This document shows positions 31,686 through 39,456 of a stretch of 39,456 nucleotides of DNA, in pieces; the stretch's first letter is position 1; each line of letters opens with the position of its first letter. The stretch lies in contig CAZSWR010000025.1 of assembly GCA_964610885.1 (NCBI GenBank), forward strand, positions 1 through 39,456. The letters are read 5' to 3'. The position numbers were made by a program, and so were the translations under genes. Origin of the DNA: CAZSWR01 sp964610885. Lineage in GTDB: Bacteria; Bacteroidota; Ignavibacteria; Kapaibacteriales; UBA2268. The notes below the pieces were generated by a model that was not told the DNA's origin, ran no database searches, and saw nothing but the letters and a program-made list of their open reading frames with translations.

Positions 31686-31882
31686 GTAGGGGTTCAAAAT
31701 ATTGAACCCCTACAACAACAAATGATTCTGGATGTAGTTGGTGAAATTGCTGAAAAATGTATTGATGAAATCCCTGTTCATTTTCCATTATCTGAAATAA
31801 ATCATTTTGCCCAACCATGTGCATTTGATAATAATTATTATCGGGCAACAAAATGTAGGGGTTCAAAATTTTGAACCCCTAC
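31686..31882 (+). pseudogene. Remnant of a REP-associated tyrosine (Y1/HUH) transposase with internal palindromes
   Basis: In the frame beginning at 31692 the DNA encodes VQNIEPLQQQMILD, GEIAEKCIDEIPVHFPL and EINHF (to 31808), which match the region before the HUH motif of TnpA_REP/RAYT transposases. The next frame, from 31807, reads LPNHVHLIIIIIG, the histidine motif of the family. Eight bases appear to be missing between the two, changing the frame and removing the residues that should precede PNHVH. Two 28-bp palindromes flank the piece: GTAGGGGTTCAAAA plus inverse at 31686-31713 (one mismatch) and 31855-31882 (perfect). Both are read in frame as VGVQN(I/F)EPL. The catalytic tyrosine part is lost. 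The second palindrome ends at the stop codon of the cytidine deaminase gene. Confidence 0.75.
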
Positions 31883-32325
31883 TATTCCAAATTCTTGCTC
31901 GAGAAGGAATATGGGAGCATCTCGCCAAGCGTGTAGAGCCGGATCTCGTGGATCGAATCGTCGTGGTCGAGCGCAACGCACAGAATCCTCAGCTCCGAGC
32001 CGGCAAACTCGCTCAGTTTCTGGCGGCATAACCCGCATGGCACTGCTTCGCCGGCGCCGCTGCGCAGCGCGATGGCTATTGCGCGGATCCCTCGGCTGCC
32101 CGATACGATCATCGAATCGATGGCCACCATTTCGGCGTGGCTCGTCAGCGTATAGTCGGCAGATTCCACGTTGCAACCGCGGAACACTTTGCCATCGGAC
32201 GCAATCAGTGCCGCGCCCACGTTGAATTTTGAATACGGAGCGTAAGCATTTGAGCGCGCTTCGAGGGCTGCGCCAATCAGCGCATTGTCGAGCGCATCGA
32301 GGTTGTTTCTATCCAATATAACCAT
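31882..32325 (-). CDS. cdd: Cytidine deaminase
   Basis: The ATG at 32325 is chosen because GGAAAGGAAG lies at the right distance; a TTG at 32343 would add six residues. The 147-residue protein has the homotetrameric cytidine deaminase length. Its zinc site motifs are SHAEMVA (His and catalytic Glu) and PCGLCRQ (two Cys), preceded by the conserved APYSKFNVGAAL and FRGCNVESADY. It converts cytidine and deoxycytidine to uridine compounds in pyrimidine salvage. It begins 41 bases after dapD on the same strand and may be co-transcribed with it. The stop codon (31882-31884) overlaps the last base of a 28-bp palindromic repeat belonging to a transposase remnant, so the repeat may have arrived exactly at the gene's end. 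Confidence 0.95.
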   Translation of the reverse strand: MVILDRNNLDALDNALIGAALEARSNAYAPYSKFNVGAALIASDGKVFRGCNVESADYTLTSHAEMVAIDSMIVSGSRGIRAIAIALRSGAGEAVPCGLCRQKLSEFAGSELRILCVALDHDDSIHEIRLYTLGEMLPYSFSSKNLE

Positions 32326-32366
32326 GTTTCGCTTCCTTTCCAATCCAAACTATTAAACTCAATTTT

Positions 32367-33200
32367 TTATCTTAGGTCGAAATTCAGGGCTGTGGCCGCA
32401 TCTGTTTTGGCATCGCGATACTTGACGATCATCGGAGCCGAGACGGAAAGCCCGTTGTCCCGAGCGAAATCGGTATGCACAGCGCGAGCGCCGGGCACGA
32501 CAACCGCGCCTTCAGGTATTTCCAAGGGATGGCCGGCAGACGAAGTTAGCACTTTCTCATTTACCAAATCGAAGACTTTCGTGCCGGACGTCAGTATCAC
32601 TCCCGCGGCGAGCACTGCCCGACGACGCACCATCACGCCTTCGTAAACTCCGCAACCGCCGCCCAGCATCACGTCGTCTTCGATGATGACCGGACGCGCG
32701 CCCATCGGCTCCAGCACTCCGCCAATTTGGACGGCTGCCGAGACGTGGACTCGCTTGCCCACCTGCGCGCAGGTGCCCACCAATGCGTGGGAATCGATCA
32801 TCGAACCCGAATCGACGTAGGAACCGATATTAATATACATCGGGGGCATACAGATCACTCCGCGGGCCACGTAGCACCCCGAGCGAATCGACGATCCGCC
32901 GGGAACTATGCGCAATTCACAAGACAAATCGGCCGGCCGAAGCGGGAGCGTGTGTTTGTCGAAAAAGCTGAAGTTGCCCTGTGATTGGTCGGCATTGCGC
33001 CCATAGCGGAAAAGCAAGAGTATGCCCTGCTTCACCCAATGGTTCACGGTCCAGGAGCCGTCTGGGTTTGGTTCGGCGGAACGAATATTCCCCGCATTCA
33101 ATTCGCCCAGGAATTCTCGGGCAAACGAATTAAACTCTTCGTCGCTGGTACGCTCTTCGGAATTGAAAAGGTATTCGATTTTTGTCTTTAGGTATTCCAT
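32367..33200 (-). CDS. dapD: 2,3,4,5-tetrahydropyridine-2,6-dicarboxylate N-succinyltransferase
   Basis: The frame opens at 33299, but the ATG at 33200 (MEYLKTKIEYLF) gives 277 residues, the usual DapD length. The 33 extra upstream residues have no match to the family. An N-terminal helical region is followed by a left-handed beta-helix of hexapeptide repeats: SIRSGCYVARGVICMPPMYINIG, GSMIDSHALVG, VHVSAAVQIGG, EDDVMLGGGCGVYEG and RAVLAAGVILTSG. DapD succinylates tetrahydrodipicolinate in the succinylase branch of lysine/diaminopimelate biosynthesis, and so feeds peptidoglycan and lysine. Repeat B' begins about 110 bases upstream at 33312, leaving little space for a separate promoter. It is followed by cdd. 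Confidence 0.93.
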   Translation of the reverse strand: MEYLKTKIEYLFNSEERTSDEEFNSFAREFLGELNAGNIRSAEPNPDGSWTVNHWVKQGILLLFRYGRNADQSQGNFSFFDKHTLPLRPADLSCELRIVPGGSSIRSGCYVARGVICMPPMYINIGSYVDSGSMIDSHALVGTCAQVGKRVHVSAAVQIGGVLEPMGARPVIIEDDVMLGGGCGVYEGVMVRRRAVLAAGVILTSGTKVFDLVNEKVLTSSAGHPLEIPEGAVVVPGARAVHTDFARDNGLSVSAPMIVKYRDAKTDAATALNFDLR

Positions 33201-33311
33201 GCTGTATGTATTATTATTAGTTAACGTTGCTCTATAACATTTTTTGGGTAGATTCCAATACTCCTCTGAAACAGAAGCATTTGAATCAACAATATTCATC
33301 TCGTGCTAGCG

Positions 33312-33502
33312 TTTCTAACCACCCCAGAAACCCATTGCTACGCAAAGATTTTCTCTGGGGCTGTCTCAGAAACCCGAAAAACTGTTTTTTGTCATGTTGA
33401 ACGAAGTGAAACATCCATATTCAGCAAGGACTTAAGAATTACAATGGATTCTTCACTTCGTTCAGAATGACACTTTTGAGACAGTCCCACAAAAGGGGAG
33501 GT
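33312..33502 (+). repeat. Composite repeat B' with core inverted relative to repeat B
   Basis: Left flank TTTCTAACCACCCC..ACCCATTGCTACGCAA..CTGGGG (33312-33360) and right flank GTCCCACAAAAGGGGAGGT (33484-33502) match repeat B (17990-18180) in the same orientation. The core 33362-33483 matches the reverse complement of the core at 18039-18162 along its full length, including GTCATGTTGAACGAAGTG and GAATGACACTTTTGAGACA. The boundary repeats are TGTCTCAGAA and CTTTTGAGACA. The stretch 33201-33311 upstream of dapD shows nothing else. Confidence 0.85.
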
Positions 33503-33599
33503 TCAATAATTCAAATAACTCGACCCACCAAAATGACATAGAGCCATTTACTTATACAATATTTACTGACGAGCCATCCGAGGAATAATTTCCATATCA

Positions 33600-33677
33600 A
33601 TGAAAATGAGAATTAACTCTTCTAATCTTTAGCCATTGCGCTGCACTTGAAAGTTGAGTGGCATTCGCCACCATTCC
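33600..33677. repeat. Dispersed ~80-bp element, copy 4 of 4
   Basis: The segment reads AATGAAAATGAG.., CTTCTAATCTTT, CATTGCGCTGCACTTGAA, GTTGAGTGGC and CGCCACCATTCC. It follows the lolA stop codon by 29 bases on the minus strand, as copies 2 and 3 follow other genes. The second half contains an inverted pair GTGGC and GCCAC. Confidence 0.5.
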
Positions 33678-33706
33678 GATTTCAATGATTGGAAATGGGC
33701 GCGGGC

Positions 33707-34327
33707 CTACCTTAGGTCAATCACTTCGCAATTTTTCGGCGGGGTGAATTCGAAGGCGCTGTCTGCAATTTTGTTCGTGGTATTGATCTTTTTAATTGTC
33801 CAGGACTGTTTGCCGTCCGTACCGTCCAATCGGACTGCCTTGATTTGCTTTGTTTTTGTGTCGAGCACTAATTGCATAGTTTCGATATTGAGTTGGGACT
33901 GGGCTTTGTCCGACCGCAAGTGCAAGACGAGCGAAGTGCCGAGTTTGGAATCGTTCTCGCGCTTCAGGGAAACGGGTTTGAAAGTGCTGGAGAACGAATA
34001 GAAAACGTTTTCGACGGAGATGCTGCCGATCGAGCCGACTTCTTGTTCGCTGAGTATGACTTTATTGTCTTTGATCGAGTAGTTCCAGATGTTTTTGCCG
34101 TTCGAGACGATTTTCCTCTCGGACGTGGTTATTACGTATTTGTTGCCCGGTTTGGATTTCAGGCTACCCCGGAAACTCGCGTTCCCGTCGAGTGCGAACT
34201 CGAACGAAACAGAGGGCGCCGCCGAAAATTTCTTCACCAATTCGTTGAATACGGACTGGGCAGTTTCCTCGGCGAAGACTACATTAGCACTCAGGAAAAG
34301 AATGAGAATCCAGATAATTTTTTTCAT
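33707..34327 (-). CDS. lolA: Outer-membrane lipoprotein carrier protein LolA
   Basis: The 206-residue protein has a Sec signal peptide (MKKIIWILILFLSANVVFAE) and the LolA half-barrel pattern: FNELVKKFSAAPSVSFEF, GSLKSKPGNKYVITTSERKIVS, NGKNIWNYSIKDNKVILSE, LVLHLRSDKAQSQLNIETMQLVLD and ADSAFEFTPPKNCEVIDLR. LolA receives lipoproteins from the LolCDE complex and carries them through the periplasm to the outer membrane. It starts 19 bases after the 96-residue unknown gene and lies in an apparent hslU-orf96-lolA operon. The link of a protease ATPase and lipoprotein transport is probably only positional, although both serve envelope or stress homeostasis. Confidence 0.85.
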   Translation of the reverse strand: MKKIIWILILFLSANVVFAEETAQSVFNELVKKFSAAPSVSFEFALDGNASFRGSLKSKPGNKYVITTSERKIVSNGKNIWNYSIKDNKVILSEQEVGSIGSISVENVFYSFSSTFKPVSLKRENDSKLGTSLVLHLRSDKAQSQLNIETMQLVLDTKTKQIKAVRLDGTDGKQSWTIKKINTTNKIADSAFEFTPPKNCEVIDLR

Positions 34328-34346
34328 TGCCGACTCCGGACGATAA

Positions 34347-34637
34347 TCAATAATTCACTTCGAGGCTGATTTCTCCACGGTTTGCGGCGTTTGTCGCTTC
34401 GCGGTCTATGTATTCGCGGACCACCGGTTTGACGTACAACCCTTCGGTATGCGGCTTCAGGCATTGGGCAAGCACGCTTGACGTAACCTCGATGGGTGCG
34501 GTCTTGTTCAGGACGATCACCTCGGATGTATTGACAATGCAAGCCCCGCTGCGGAATTTCCCGTTCTCTTTGCGGACGGTGATCCCTAATTGCTTGGCGG
34601 TCTGCATCAGCTCATCGTACATTTGATTGATTTTCAT
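34347..34637 (-). CDS. Small conserved-looking protein of unknown function
   Basis: I do not recognise this gene. The ATG at 34637 is chosen over the start at 34655 because a strong GGGGGAAG lies at the right distance. The 96-residue product is soluble, with no signal or membrane segment. It has an N-terminal helix MKINQMYDELMQTAKQLGI, a strand-rich middle (VRKENGKFRSGACIVNTSEVIVLNKTAPIEV) and a helix-like end (PVVREYIDREATN). The sequence layout resembles small 'helix-sheet-helix' proteins found beside cell-division or Hsl genes in the FCB group, but this is only an impression. It sits 44 bases after hslU and 19 bases before lolA, with no terminator in between. Confidence 0.7.
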   Translation of the reverse strand: MKINQMYDELMQTAKQLGITVRKENGKFRSGACIVNTSEVIVLNKTAPIEVTSSVLAQCLKPHTEGLYVKPVVREYIDREATNAANRGEISLEVNY

Positions 34638-34681
34638 AATATGCTTCCCCCACATATTGTAACAATAGAATGAAAAATGAC

Positions 34682-36115
34682 TTAGAGTATGAACTTACTG
34701 ATGTCGTCGATTTCGATTATGTCCTTTAGTTTCGTCCTGACTGTGTCCTCCGAGAAGGTCAGTTGTTTTTCTTTGATGCTGTCCGGCAGGTCGAAAAGTG
34801 TTTCCTCGAGCAGCGAAGTCAGGATGGTGTGGAGCCTGCGCGCGCCAATATTGGTTACTTCGTCGTTGACCTTTGCGGCGATCCGAGCAATTTCGCGAAT
34901 TGCCGTCTCGTCGAATTCAATTTCAAGCCCTTCAGTGGCGACGAGCGCTTGGTATTGCTTTGTGAGCGCATTTTCGGGCAGCGTCAGAATGCTGACGAAA
35001 TCGTCTTCCGTCAGGCTCTTCAGCTCGACGCGAATCGGGAAACGACCCTGAAGTTCGGGGATCAGGTCTGCCGGTTTCGAGACGTGGAAAGCGCCCGAAG
35101 CAATGAAGAGCACGTGGTCTGTGCGTACGGCGCCATATTTGGTGTTGACCGAGGTGCCCTCGACGATCGGAAGCAAATCTCTCTGGACGCCCTCGCGGGA
35201 CACTTCGGGCCCGGAACCACCGGCGCCGCCTCGGGAGGCGATTTTGTCGATTTCGTCCACGAAAATAATGCCGGTGTTTTCGGCGCGGCGCACGGCTTCG
35301 CGCACGGCTGCGTCCATATCGATCAGCTTCTCAGCTTCTTCTTTTTCGATTGCTTTGCGAGCATCGGCGATTTTCATTCTGCGTTTTTTGTTCTTCTTCG
35401 GCATCATGTTACCGAAAATGTCTTGCAGATTCATTCCCATCTCGTCGAAACCGAGCGGCCCGAGCACTTGGAGCGAAGGCACAGAATCCACCATGGTTTC
35501 GAGTTCGACCGAGCGGTCGTCCAGCTTGCCGTCGCGGAGCATCTGGCGGAATTTTTCGCGTGTTTTCGCGTTGTCTTCGATTTCCTCATCGGTGGCTGTG
35601 TCGAACGAAGGGCCGCGTTTCACGGGTGGGATTAAAATATCGAGAATCCTGTTTTCGGTGTTGATAACGGCTTCTTTGTGCTTTTCGGCGGTTTGCTCTT
35701 CGCGGACCATCGTCAGCGAGCGTTCGACCAGGTCGCGAACCATCGATTCGACGTCGCGGCCCACGTAGCCCACTTCGGTGAACTTTGTGGCCTCCACCTT
35801 CACGAACGGTGCGCCGGCGAGGCGTGCCAATCGGCGGGCAATTTCTGTTTTGCCAACGCCCGTCGGTCCGATCATTATGATGTTGTTCGGGAGGATTTCC
35901 TCGCGAAGGCCTTCGTGCACCTTCTGGCGGCGCCAGCGGTTGCGGAGCGCGATGGCGACGGCCTTTTTGGCGGCGTTCTGCCCGATGATGTATTTGTCCA
36001 GCTCGGCAACGATTTGGTGCGGCGTCAGCAACGAATCATTTTCAATTTCTTTAACTGTATCTGTAATCAGTGTTTTCTGTTCTTCAGTCAAATCGGCAAT
36101 AATTGAGTCTTGCAT
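34682..36115 (-). CDS. hslU: ATP-dependent protease ATPase subunit HslU (ClpY)
   Basis: The first ATG is at 36115 (a TTG at 36130 would add five residues). The 477-residue protein is an AAA+ unfoldase. It has LTPHQIVAELDKYIIGQ near the start, Walker A GPTGVGKT at about residue 83, the pore loop GYVGRD at about 116, an I domain with charged helices (RRMKIADARKAIEKEEAEKL), Walker B IIFVDEIDKIA at about 290, a sensor region PADLIPELQGRFPIRVEL and the C-terminus DDISKFIL, which inserts into HslV. HslU unfolds substrates for the HslV peptidase. hslV is usually next to hslU but is not found here upstream or downstream, so it must lie elsewhere. The divergent gap to the next gene is 239 bases and holds no clear promoter. 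Confidence 0.97.
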   Translation of the reverse strand: MQDSIIADLTEEQKTLITDTVKEIENDSLLTPHQIVAELDKYIIGQNAAKKAVAIALRNRWRRQKVHEGLREEILPNNIIMIGPTGVGKTEIARRLARLAGAPFVKVEATKFTEVGYVGRDVESMVRDLVERSLTMVREEQTAEKHKEAVINTENRILDILIPPVKRGPSFDTATDEEIEDNAKTREKFRQMLRDGKLDDRSVELETMVDSVPSLQVLGPLGFDEMGMNLQDIFGNMMPKKNKKRRMKIADARKAIEKEEAEKLIDMDAAVREAVRRAENTGIIFVDEIDKIASRGGAGGSGPEVSREGVQRDLLPIVEGTSVNTKYGAVRTDHVLFIASGAFHVSKPADLIPELQGRFPIRVELKSLTEDDFVSILTLPENALTKQYQALVATEGLEIEFDETAIREIARIAAKVNDEVTNIGARRLHTILTSLLEETLFDLPDSIKEKQLTFSEDTVRTKLKDIIEIDDISKFIL

Positions 36116-36354
36116 AATTTTCTTTTTCAAATTTCAAAATCAAACCAATATCAAATAACAAATTTAATCAAATTATTACGAATCCCGCGAAAAATAGTTA
36201 TTCACATTTTGCAAACCTCCGGCATACGAAAGCGACTCGAGAAGAATTCACATGAATCCATATAACCCTCTTGCAATAAATATTACTTGCGTGTGAAACT
36301 TTTCTTCGTTTCGCCAGTATTCCAATACGAATACTAAAGCAGGGAATAGATGAA

Positions 36355-37896
36355 ATGAGATCGAACATAGAAGAAGCGAATAATTTTGACGCAATTATCA
36401 TCGGAGCCGGATTAGGCGGGCTGACTGCCGGTGCAATACTCGCCCGGAAAGGTAAGCGCGTGCTGGTGGTCGAACAGCATAGTATTCCCGGCGGTTGCGC
36501 TACTGGATTCCGGCGGAAGGACGCAATCGTTGAAGTAGGGCTGAACCAAACAGGCGGCTTTGAGGAATTCGATATCAAAACGAAAGCACTAAAGTCTGCA
36601 GGAGTTCTTGGCCGAATCGAACTCGTGCGCAATCCTGAGTTCTTCCGACGTATAACCGACAAAAGAGATTTCGTCCTGCCGGACAATGCTGGCAAAGCAG
36701 AGGAATACCTCGCATCGCTTTTCCCGGACGAACGCCGTGGACTGAAGAAATTCTTTCGTACCATCGATGCCGTCCGTAAGGAAATTCACCGTTATGCAGA
36801 TGTTCGGCCGGATCGCCAAAATGCAATTCTGCCATTATTCCCTTTGTTGTTTCCGAGCATCACTGCGAATTGCCTCCGAACTGTCGGATCTTTTCTTAAT
36901 TCTTGTTTCCGTTCGGAAGAACTTAAATCTCTTCTGATATCGAATTTAGCATATTTTCACAACGACCCGCGGAAGATGTCGCTGCTATACTTCTGTGCCG
37001 GCCAAGGCGAGTTTTTCGGCGGAGGCGCTTATTTCATCAGAGGCGGTTCGCAAAAGCTGTCCGATTCGCTCGCCGAAGCTATTGTATCGAATGGTGGCGC
37101 TATCGAATATCGTCATCAGGTTACAAAAGTGATTACCGACAAGAATCGGGCCATTGGGATCGAATATAAAAATCTGAAATCTATTGAATCAGCCAAAGAA
37201 TCGGCTTTTGCCCCGGCAATTTTGGCCGGATGTGCTTTGCCCGTAATCGCTAATATTCTCTCTGAGGAATCGGCAAAGAAGAGATTGTTGAAAAGAATCG
37301 GCAAAGCAGAAAACTCTTGTTCGTTTTTCACGGTTTTCTTGGAATTCAATGAGACTTACTCCACGATTCACAATCGGCACTACGCAACTTTTGTCAATGA
37401 GAATACTGAATTCAATATCGAGGATACTTTTTCTGTTTCAACTGGGGATTTCTTGCATCGTCCTTTCTATTTCTGTGATTACGAAACTATAGACTCCGGC
37501 CTGTACGACTCCCAAGCAACGCGACGAGGAGTAATCTGCGCATCAGATACAATGGATGGTTGGCAGAATCTTGAGGCAGAAGCCTATTCAGAGCGCAAGA
37601 ATCGATTTGCCAACGCTCTAATTGGCCGAATGGATAGAATCTTGCCGGGATTCGCTAAGTCAATCTCTCGTATGGAGACAGCGACGCCCAAGACAATAAT
37701 GCGCTACACATCGAACCCAGACGGAGCAGTTTTCGGATTTGCTCAAAACGTTCGTAGCGCTGTCCCGTTTCGCACTCATACGTACCTGCCGATAAAAGGT
37801 TTGTTTACGTCGTCTGCTTGGGGATTCCCCGGCGGCGGATTCACCGGAGCGATCATGAGCGGTTACAACGCGGCAAGGGCTGTGCTCGCAGAATAG
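36355..37896 (+). CDS. FAD-dependent oxidoreductase of the phytoene desaturase/CrtI-retinol saturase family
   Basis: The 513-residue protein starts with the FAD-binding motif DAIIIGAGLGGLTAGAILARKG and the acidic VEQHSIPGGCATGF (residues about 12-53). In the middle are GGAYFIRGGSQKLSDSLAEAIVSNGG and YRHQVTKVITDKNRAIGIEY, the substrate-side region found in carotenoid desaturases, isomerases and all-trans-retinol saturases. The C-terminal flavin-contacting phrase AWGFPGGGFTGAIMSGYNAARAV closes the second FAD lobe. It probably introduces or reduces double bonds in an isoprenoid or polyene. No phytoene synthase or other carotenoid gene is close by, so the substrate remains unknown. The ATG at 36355 follows CAGGGAATAG at an acceptable distance. 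It is a lone gene, divergent from hslU and followed by a 309-base gap. Confidence 0.88.
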   Translation: MRSNIEEANNFDAIIIGAGLGGLTAGAILARKGKRVLVVEQHSIPGGCATGFRRKDAIVEVGLNQTGGFEEFDIKTKALKSAGVLGRIELVRNPEFFRRITDKRDFVLPDNAGKAEEYLASLFPDERRGLKKFFRTIDAVRKEIHRYADVRPDRQNAILPLFPLLFPSITANCLRTVGSFLNSCFRSEELKSLLISNLAYFHNDPRKMSLLYFCAGQGEFFGGGAYFIRGGSQKLSDSLAEAIVSNGGAIEYRHQVTKVITDKNRAIGIEYKNLKSIESAKESAFAPAILAGCALPVIANILSEESAKKRLLKRIGKAENSCSFFTVFLEFNETYSTIHNRHYATFVNENTEFNIEDTFSVSTGDFLHRPFYFCDYETIDSGLYDSQATRRGVICASDTMDGWQNLEAEAYSERKNRFANALIGRMDRILPGFAKSISRMETATPKTIMRYTSNPDGAVFGFAQNVRSAVPFRTHTYLPIKGLFTSSAWGFPGGGFTGAIMSGYNAARAVLAE

Positions 37897-38205
37897 TTGT
37901 GTTCTCACCACTTGATTCTTCATTGTTTCGAGCGGATACCGAGAATTCCCGTAAGGCGGAGTATGTGGAATTATTGGCCAAATAATCATAGTAGCCAGTT
38001 TCCTTCGTAGTTTTCTGCTTTGTGGCAAACGTATTCGATTAGTTCAATTTCAGATATCCATACCATAAAATACAAATATTATATCGACTATCTTGTTGTA
38101 TTTCAATAATAATCACAATATTAACCAAGTGTTGTGAAAGTGTTATTGCATTTGTTCTGCTTTTTTTGCAATTTTGATTTTGTGTACTTTACAAAATTGA
38201 GAATT
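37897..38205. other. Gene-free stretch before the phosphosugar isomerase gene
   Basis: I see no gene, RNA or strong repeat. The DNA is AT-rich. TTTG at 38165-38168 and TACTTTAC at 38185-38192 resemble weak promoter elements, but the 16-base spacing is short. An upstream open frame from 38134 (24 extra residues, very hydrophobic and Phe/Cys-rich) runs into the isomerase gene and is not considered coding. Confidence 0.5.
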
Positions 38206-39300
38206 ATGGAATTTCAAATAGAATACGAACAAATTGAAGCACTCGACAAATCGGAAATGTATTTCGCGATGAAGAGGTTCCCCTTCCAGATCGAAGAGGC
38301 CGTGGAAATCGGCAAATCGGCAAAACGCTTCAAACGCCCGGCAATGACGGCCAACTTCCTGATTCTCGGGATGGGCGGATCGGCCATCGGCGGCGATTTA
38401 ATCCAGGCCTACCTGCGGAAACTGAAGGGCGCCGAACACTCGAACATAGTCGTGAACCGGGACTACACGATCCCGAAATTTGTCGATTCGTCTTGGAACG
38501 TTATCGCAAGTTCGTATTCAGGAAATACCGAAGAAACACTCTCGGCGCTGGAGCAGGCCAGGATCGTAACGGATAATATTCTATGTATCGCTTCCGGTGG
38601 AGCATTGGCCGCCAAGGCCGAAGAATATGGCTATCCGCTTATTACTATTCCTTCCGGCTACATGCCCCGCCTGGCCATTGCGTATTCGTTTTTCCCGATG
38701 CTGCTGGCCGTGCTTCGCTCCGGTGCGTACGAGGAGTCCATGATGGAAGATTTCGACGAGAACTTGCGACTCGTTCTGCACGACATCAAAAACAAAGCCC
38801 AGATATACTGCGTAAGCGACCTGCCGGACAATCCAGCCATACAGATTGCCGGAATGCTCCAAGGAAAGATTCCCGTTATCTATTCATCGTCCGATACGCT
38901 GGCGCCTGTTGCAATGCGGTGGAAATGCCAAATCCAAGAGAACGCTAAAAATCTGGCTTTCAGCGGAGTATTACCCGAGATGAACCACAACGAGATCAAC
39001 TCGTGGCAACACCCGACCGGCTCGATTGATTCGTTTGGCGTTGTATTCCTCGAGGATGCGCTGGACCACCCGCAGACCACCCGCCGGTTCGTTGCCCTGA
39101 GGGAGATATTCGATTCCTTGGGCGTCCGGAGCCGGACGGTGAAATCCTCTCGCGATAATTTCCTGACTCGCATCATTCAATTGGTTTACCTTGGCGATTG
39201 GGTCAGTTTCTATATGGCAATCGTCAACGAAGTGGACCCGACGCCCATTCCTCTTATCTCGAAGATGAAAGAAATTCTTTCGCAAGATTCTCTCGCATGA
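38206..39300 (+). CDS. Bifunctional phosphoglucose/phosphomannose isomerase
   Basis: The ATG at 38206 (MEFQIEYEQ) is chosen because it gives 364 residues, near the family length; the frame before it lacks conservation. The protein has two SIS-type sugar-isomerase domains. The first reads LILGMGGSAIGGDLI, YTIPKFVDSSWNVIASSYSGNTEETL and ASGGALAAKAEEYGYP. The second includes PVIYSSSDTLAPVAMRWKCQ, QENAKNLAF and LPEMNHNEINSW, whose glutamate and histidine belong to the signature of the PGI/PMI group. It interconverts fructose-6-phosphate with glucose-6-phosphate or mannose-6-phosphate. It feeds glycolysis and nucleotide-sugar synthesis. It is not in an evident operon. Confidence 0.92.
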   Translation: MEFQIEYEQIEALDKSEMYFAMKRFPFQIEEAVEIGKSAKRFKRPAMTANFLILGMGGSAIGGDLIQAYLRKLKGAEHSNIVVNRDYTIPKFVDSSWNVIASSYSGNTEETLSALEQARIVTDNILCIASGGALAAKAEEYGYPLITIPSGYMPRLAIAYSFFPMLLAVLRSGAYEESMMEDFDENLRLVLHDIKNKAQIYCVSDLPDNPAIQIAGMLQGKIPVIYSSSDTLAPVAMRWKCQIQENAKNLAFSGVLPEMNHNEINSWQHPTGSIDSFGVVFLEDALDHPQTTRRFVALREIFDSLGVRSRTVKSSRDNFLTRIIQLVYLGDWVSFYMAIVNEVDPTPIPLISKMKEILSQDSLA

Positions 39301-39394
39301 TAATTGATAGGGCTTCCGCGCCCCGGGGTCGCGGCTGGCAAACATCACTCGAGCCAAGTATCCGAAATGGAAAACTACAAATATAATTTAGAGC

Positions 39395-39425
39395 TTGAAA
39401 TTTGCAAAGATTTTTTGTATTTTTG
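39395..39425 (+). promoter_or_regulatory. Bacteroidota-type promoter at the right edge
   Basis: TTG (39395-39397), then 20 bases, then TATTTTTG (39418-39425), the same -7 octamer as at 6737-6744. It points to a gene beyond the window. The 94 bases between the isomerase stop codon and this site contain only a GC-rich foldback CCGCGCCCC..GGGGTCGCGG (39316-39334) without a T run. Confidence 0.6.
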
Positions 39426-39456
39426 TAATTCGATGTTTGTTTTTTTTGAAAAAACT

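Noticed and set aside
33201..33299. 33-residue N-terminal extension of DapD
   Set aside because: The usual DapD length and start pattern are met by the ATG at 33200; the extension is polar, lacks a ribosome binding site and ends against a repeat.

Overview
The window looks like a chromosomal segment from a Gram-negative member of the Bacteroidota/Chlorobi superphylum (FCB group). An Ignavibacteria- or Kapabacteria-like lineage is my best guess, not a proof. The reasons are: at least six secreted proteins that end in a type IX secretion (T9SS type A) sorting domain (Pro-Asn-Pro motif, then a 60-80 residue Ig-like tail ending in K/R-rich residues); outer-membrane functions (a TonB-dependent receptor and LolA); Bacteroidota-type promoters (TTG, then 19-20 bases, then TAnnTTTG); and many short palindromic intergenic repeats.

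Layout. 3-1649: 3' part of a Rossmann-fold dehydrogenase-like gene that runs off the left edge. 1742-6649: a 1635-residue T9SS surface protein with a terminator behind it. 6715-13395: a cobalamin locus on the + strand, made of a promoter, a complete adenosylcobalamin-type riboswitch aptamer, a possible 37-codon leader ORF, a BtuG/YncE-like beta-propeller with a T9SS tail, a BtuB-like TonB-dependent receptor, a second T9SS cell-surface protein and a cohesin/dockerin-like T9SS protein. 13462-15922 (-): glycerol dehydrogenase and an ArnT/GT39-type membrane glycosyltransferase. 16419-17321 (-): small T9SS protein. 18309-20223 (-): grpE-dnaJ. 20507-24978 (-): EamA transporter, L,D-transpeptidase, recG. 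25051-26244 (+): lipoprotein of unknown function. 26258-28673 (-): SDR enzyme and FG-GAP T9SS protein. 29240-31173 (-): biotin carrier protein and carboxyltransferase. 31882-33200 (-): cytidine deaminase and dapD. 33707-36115 (-): hslU, a 96-residue unknown, lolA. 36355-39300 (+): CrtI-like oxidoreductase and bifunctional glucose/mannose-phosphate isomerase.

How the genes work together. The most coherent unit is the riboswitch-controlled operon. Low cobalamin should switch on a TonB-dependent receptor together with three proteins that the T9SS would place on the outer surface. This resembles the Bacteroides BtuB-BtuG(-BtuH) systems, but with T9SS-exported partners instead of surface lipoproteins and with a dockerin-like partner. 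Most of the rest is housekeeping: protein folding and proteolysis, DNA repair, lysine/peptidoglycan precursors, lipoprotein trafficking, pyrimidine salvage and acyl-CoA carboxylation.

Intergenic DNA is unusually rich in mobile-repeat remains. There are modular palindromes, four copies of a roughly 80-bp element, two copies of a roughly 190-bp element whose core is flipped between copies, and a frameshifted remnant of a REP-associated (Y1/HUH) transposase that carries palindromic repeats inside its reading frame.
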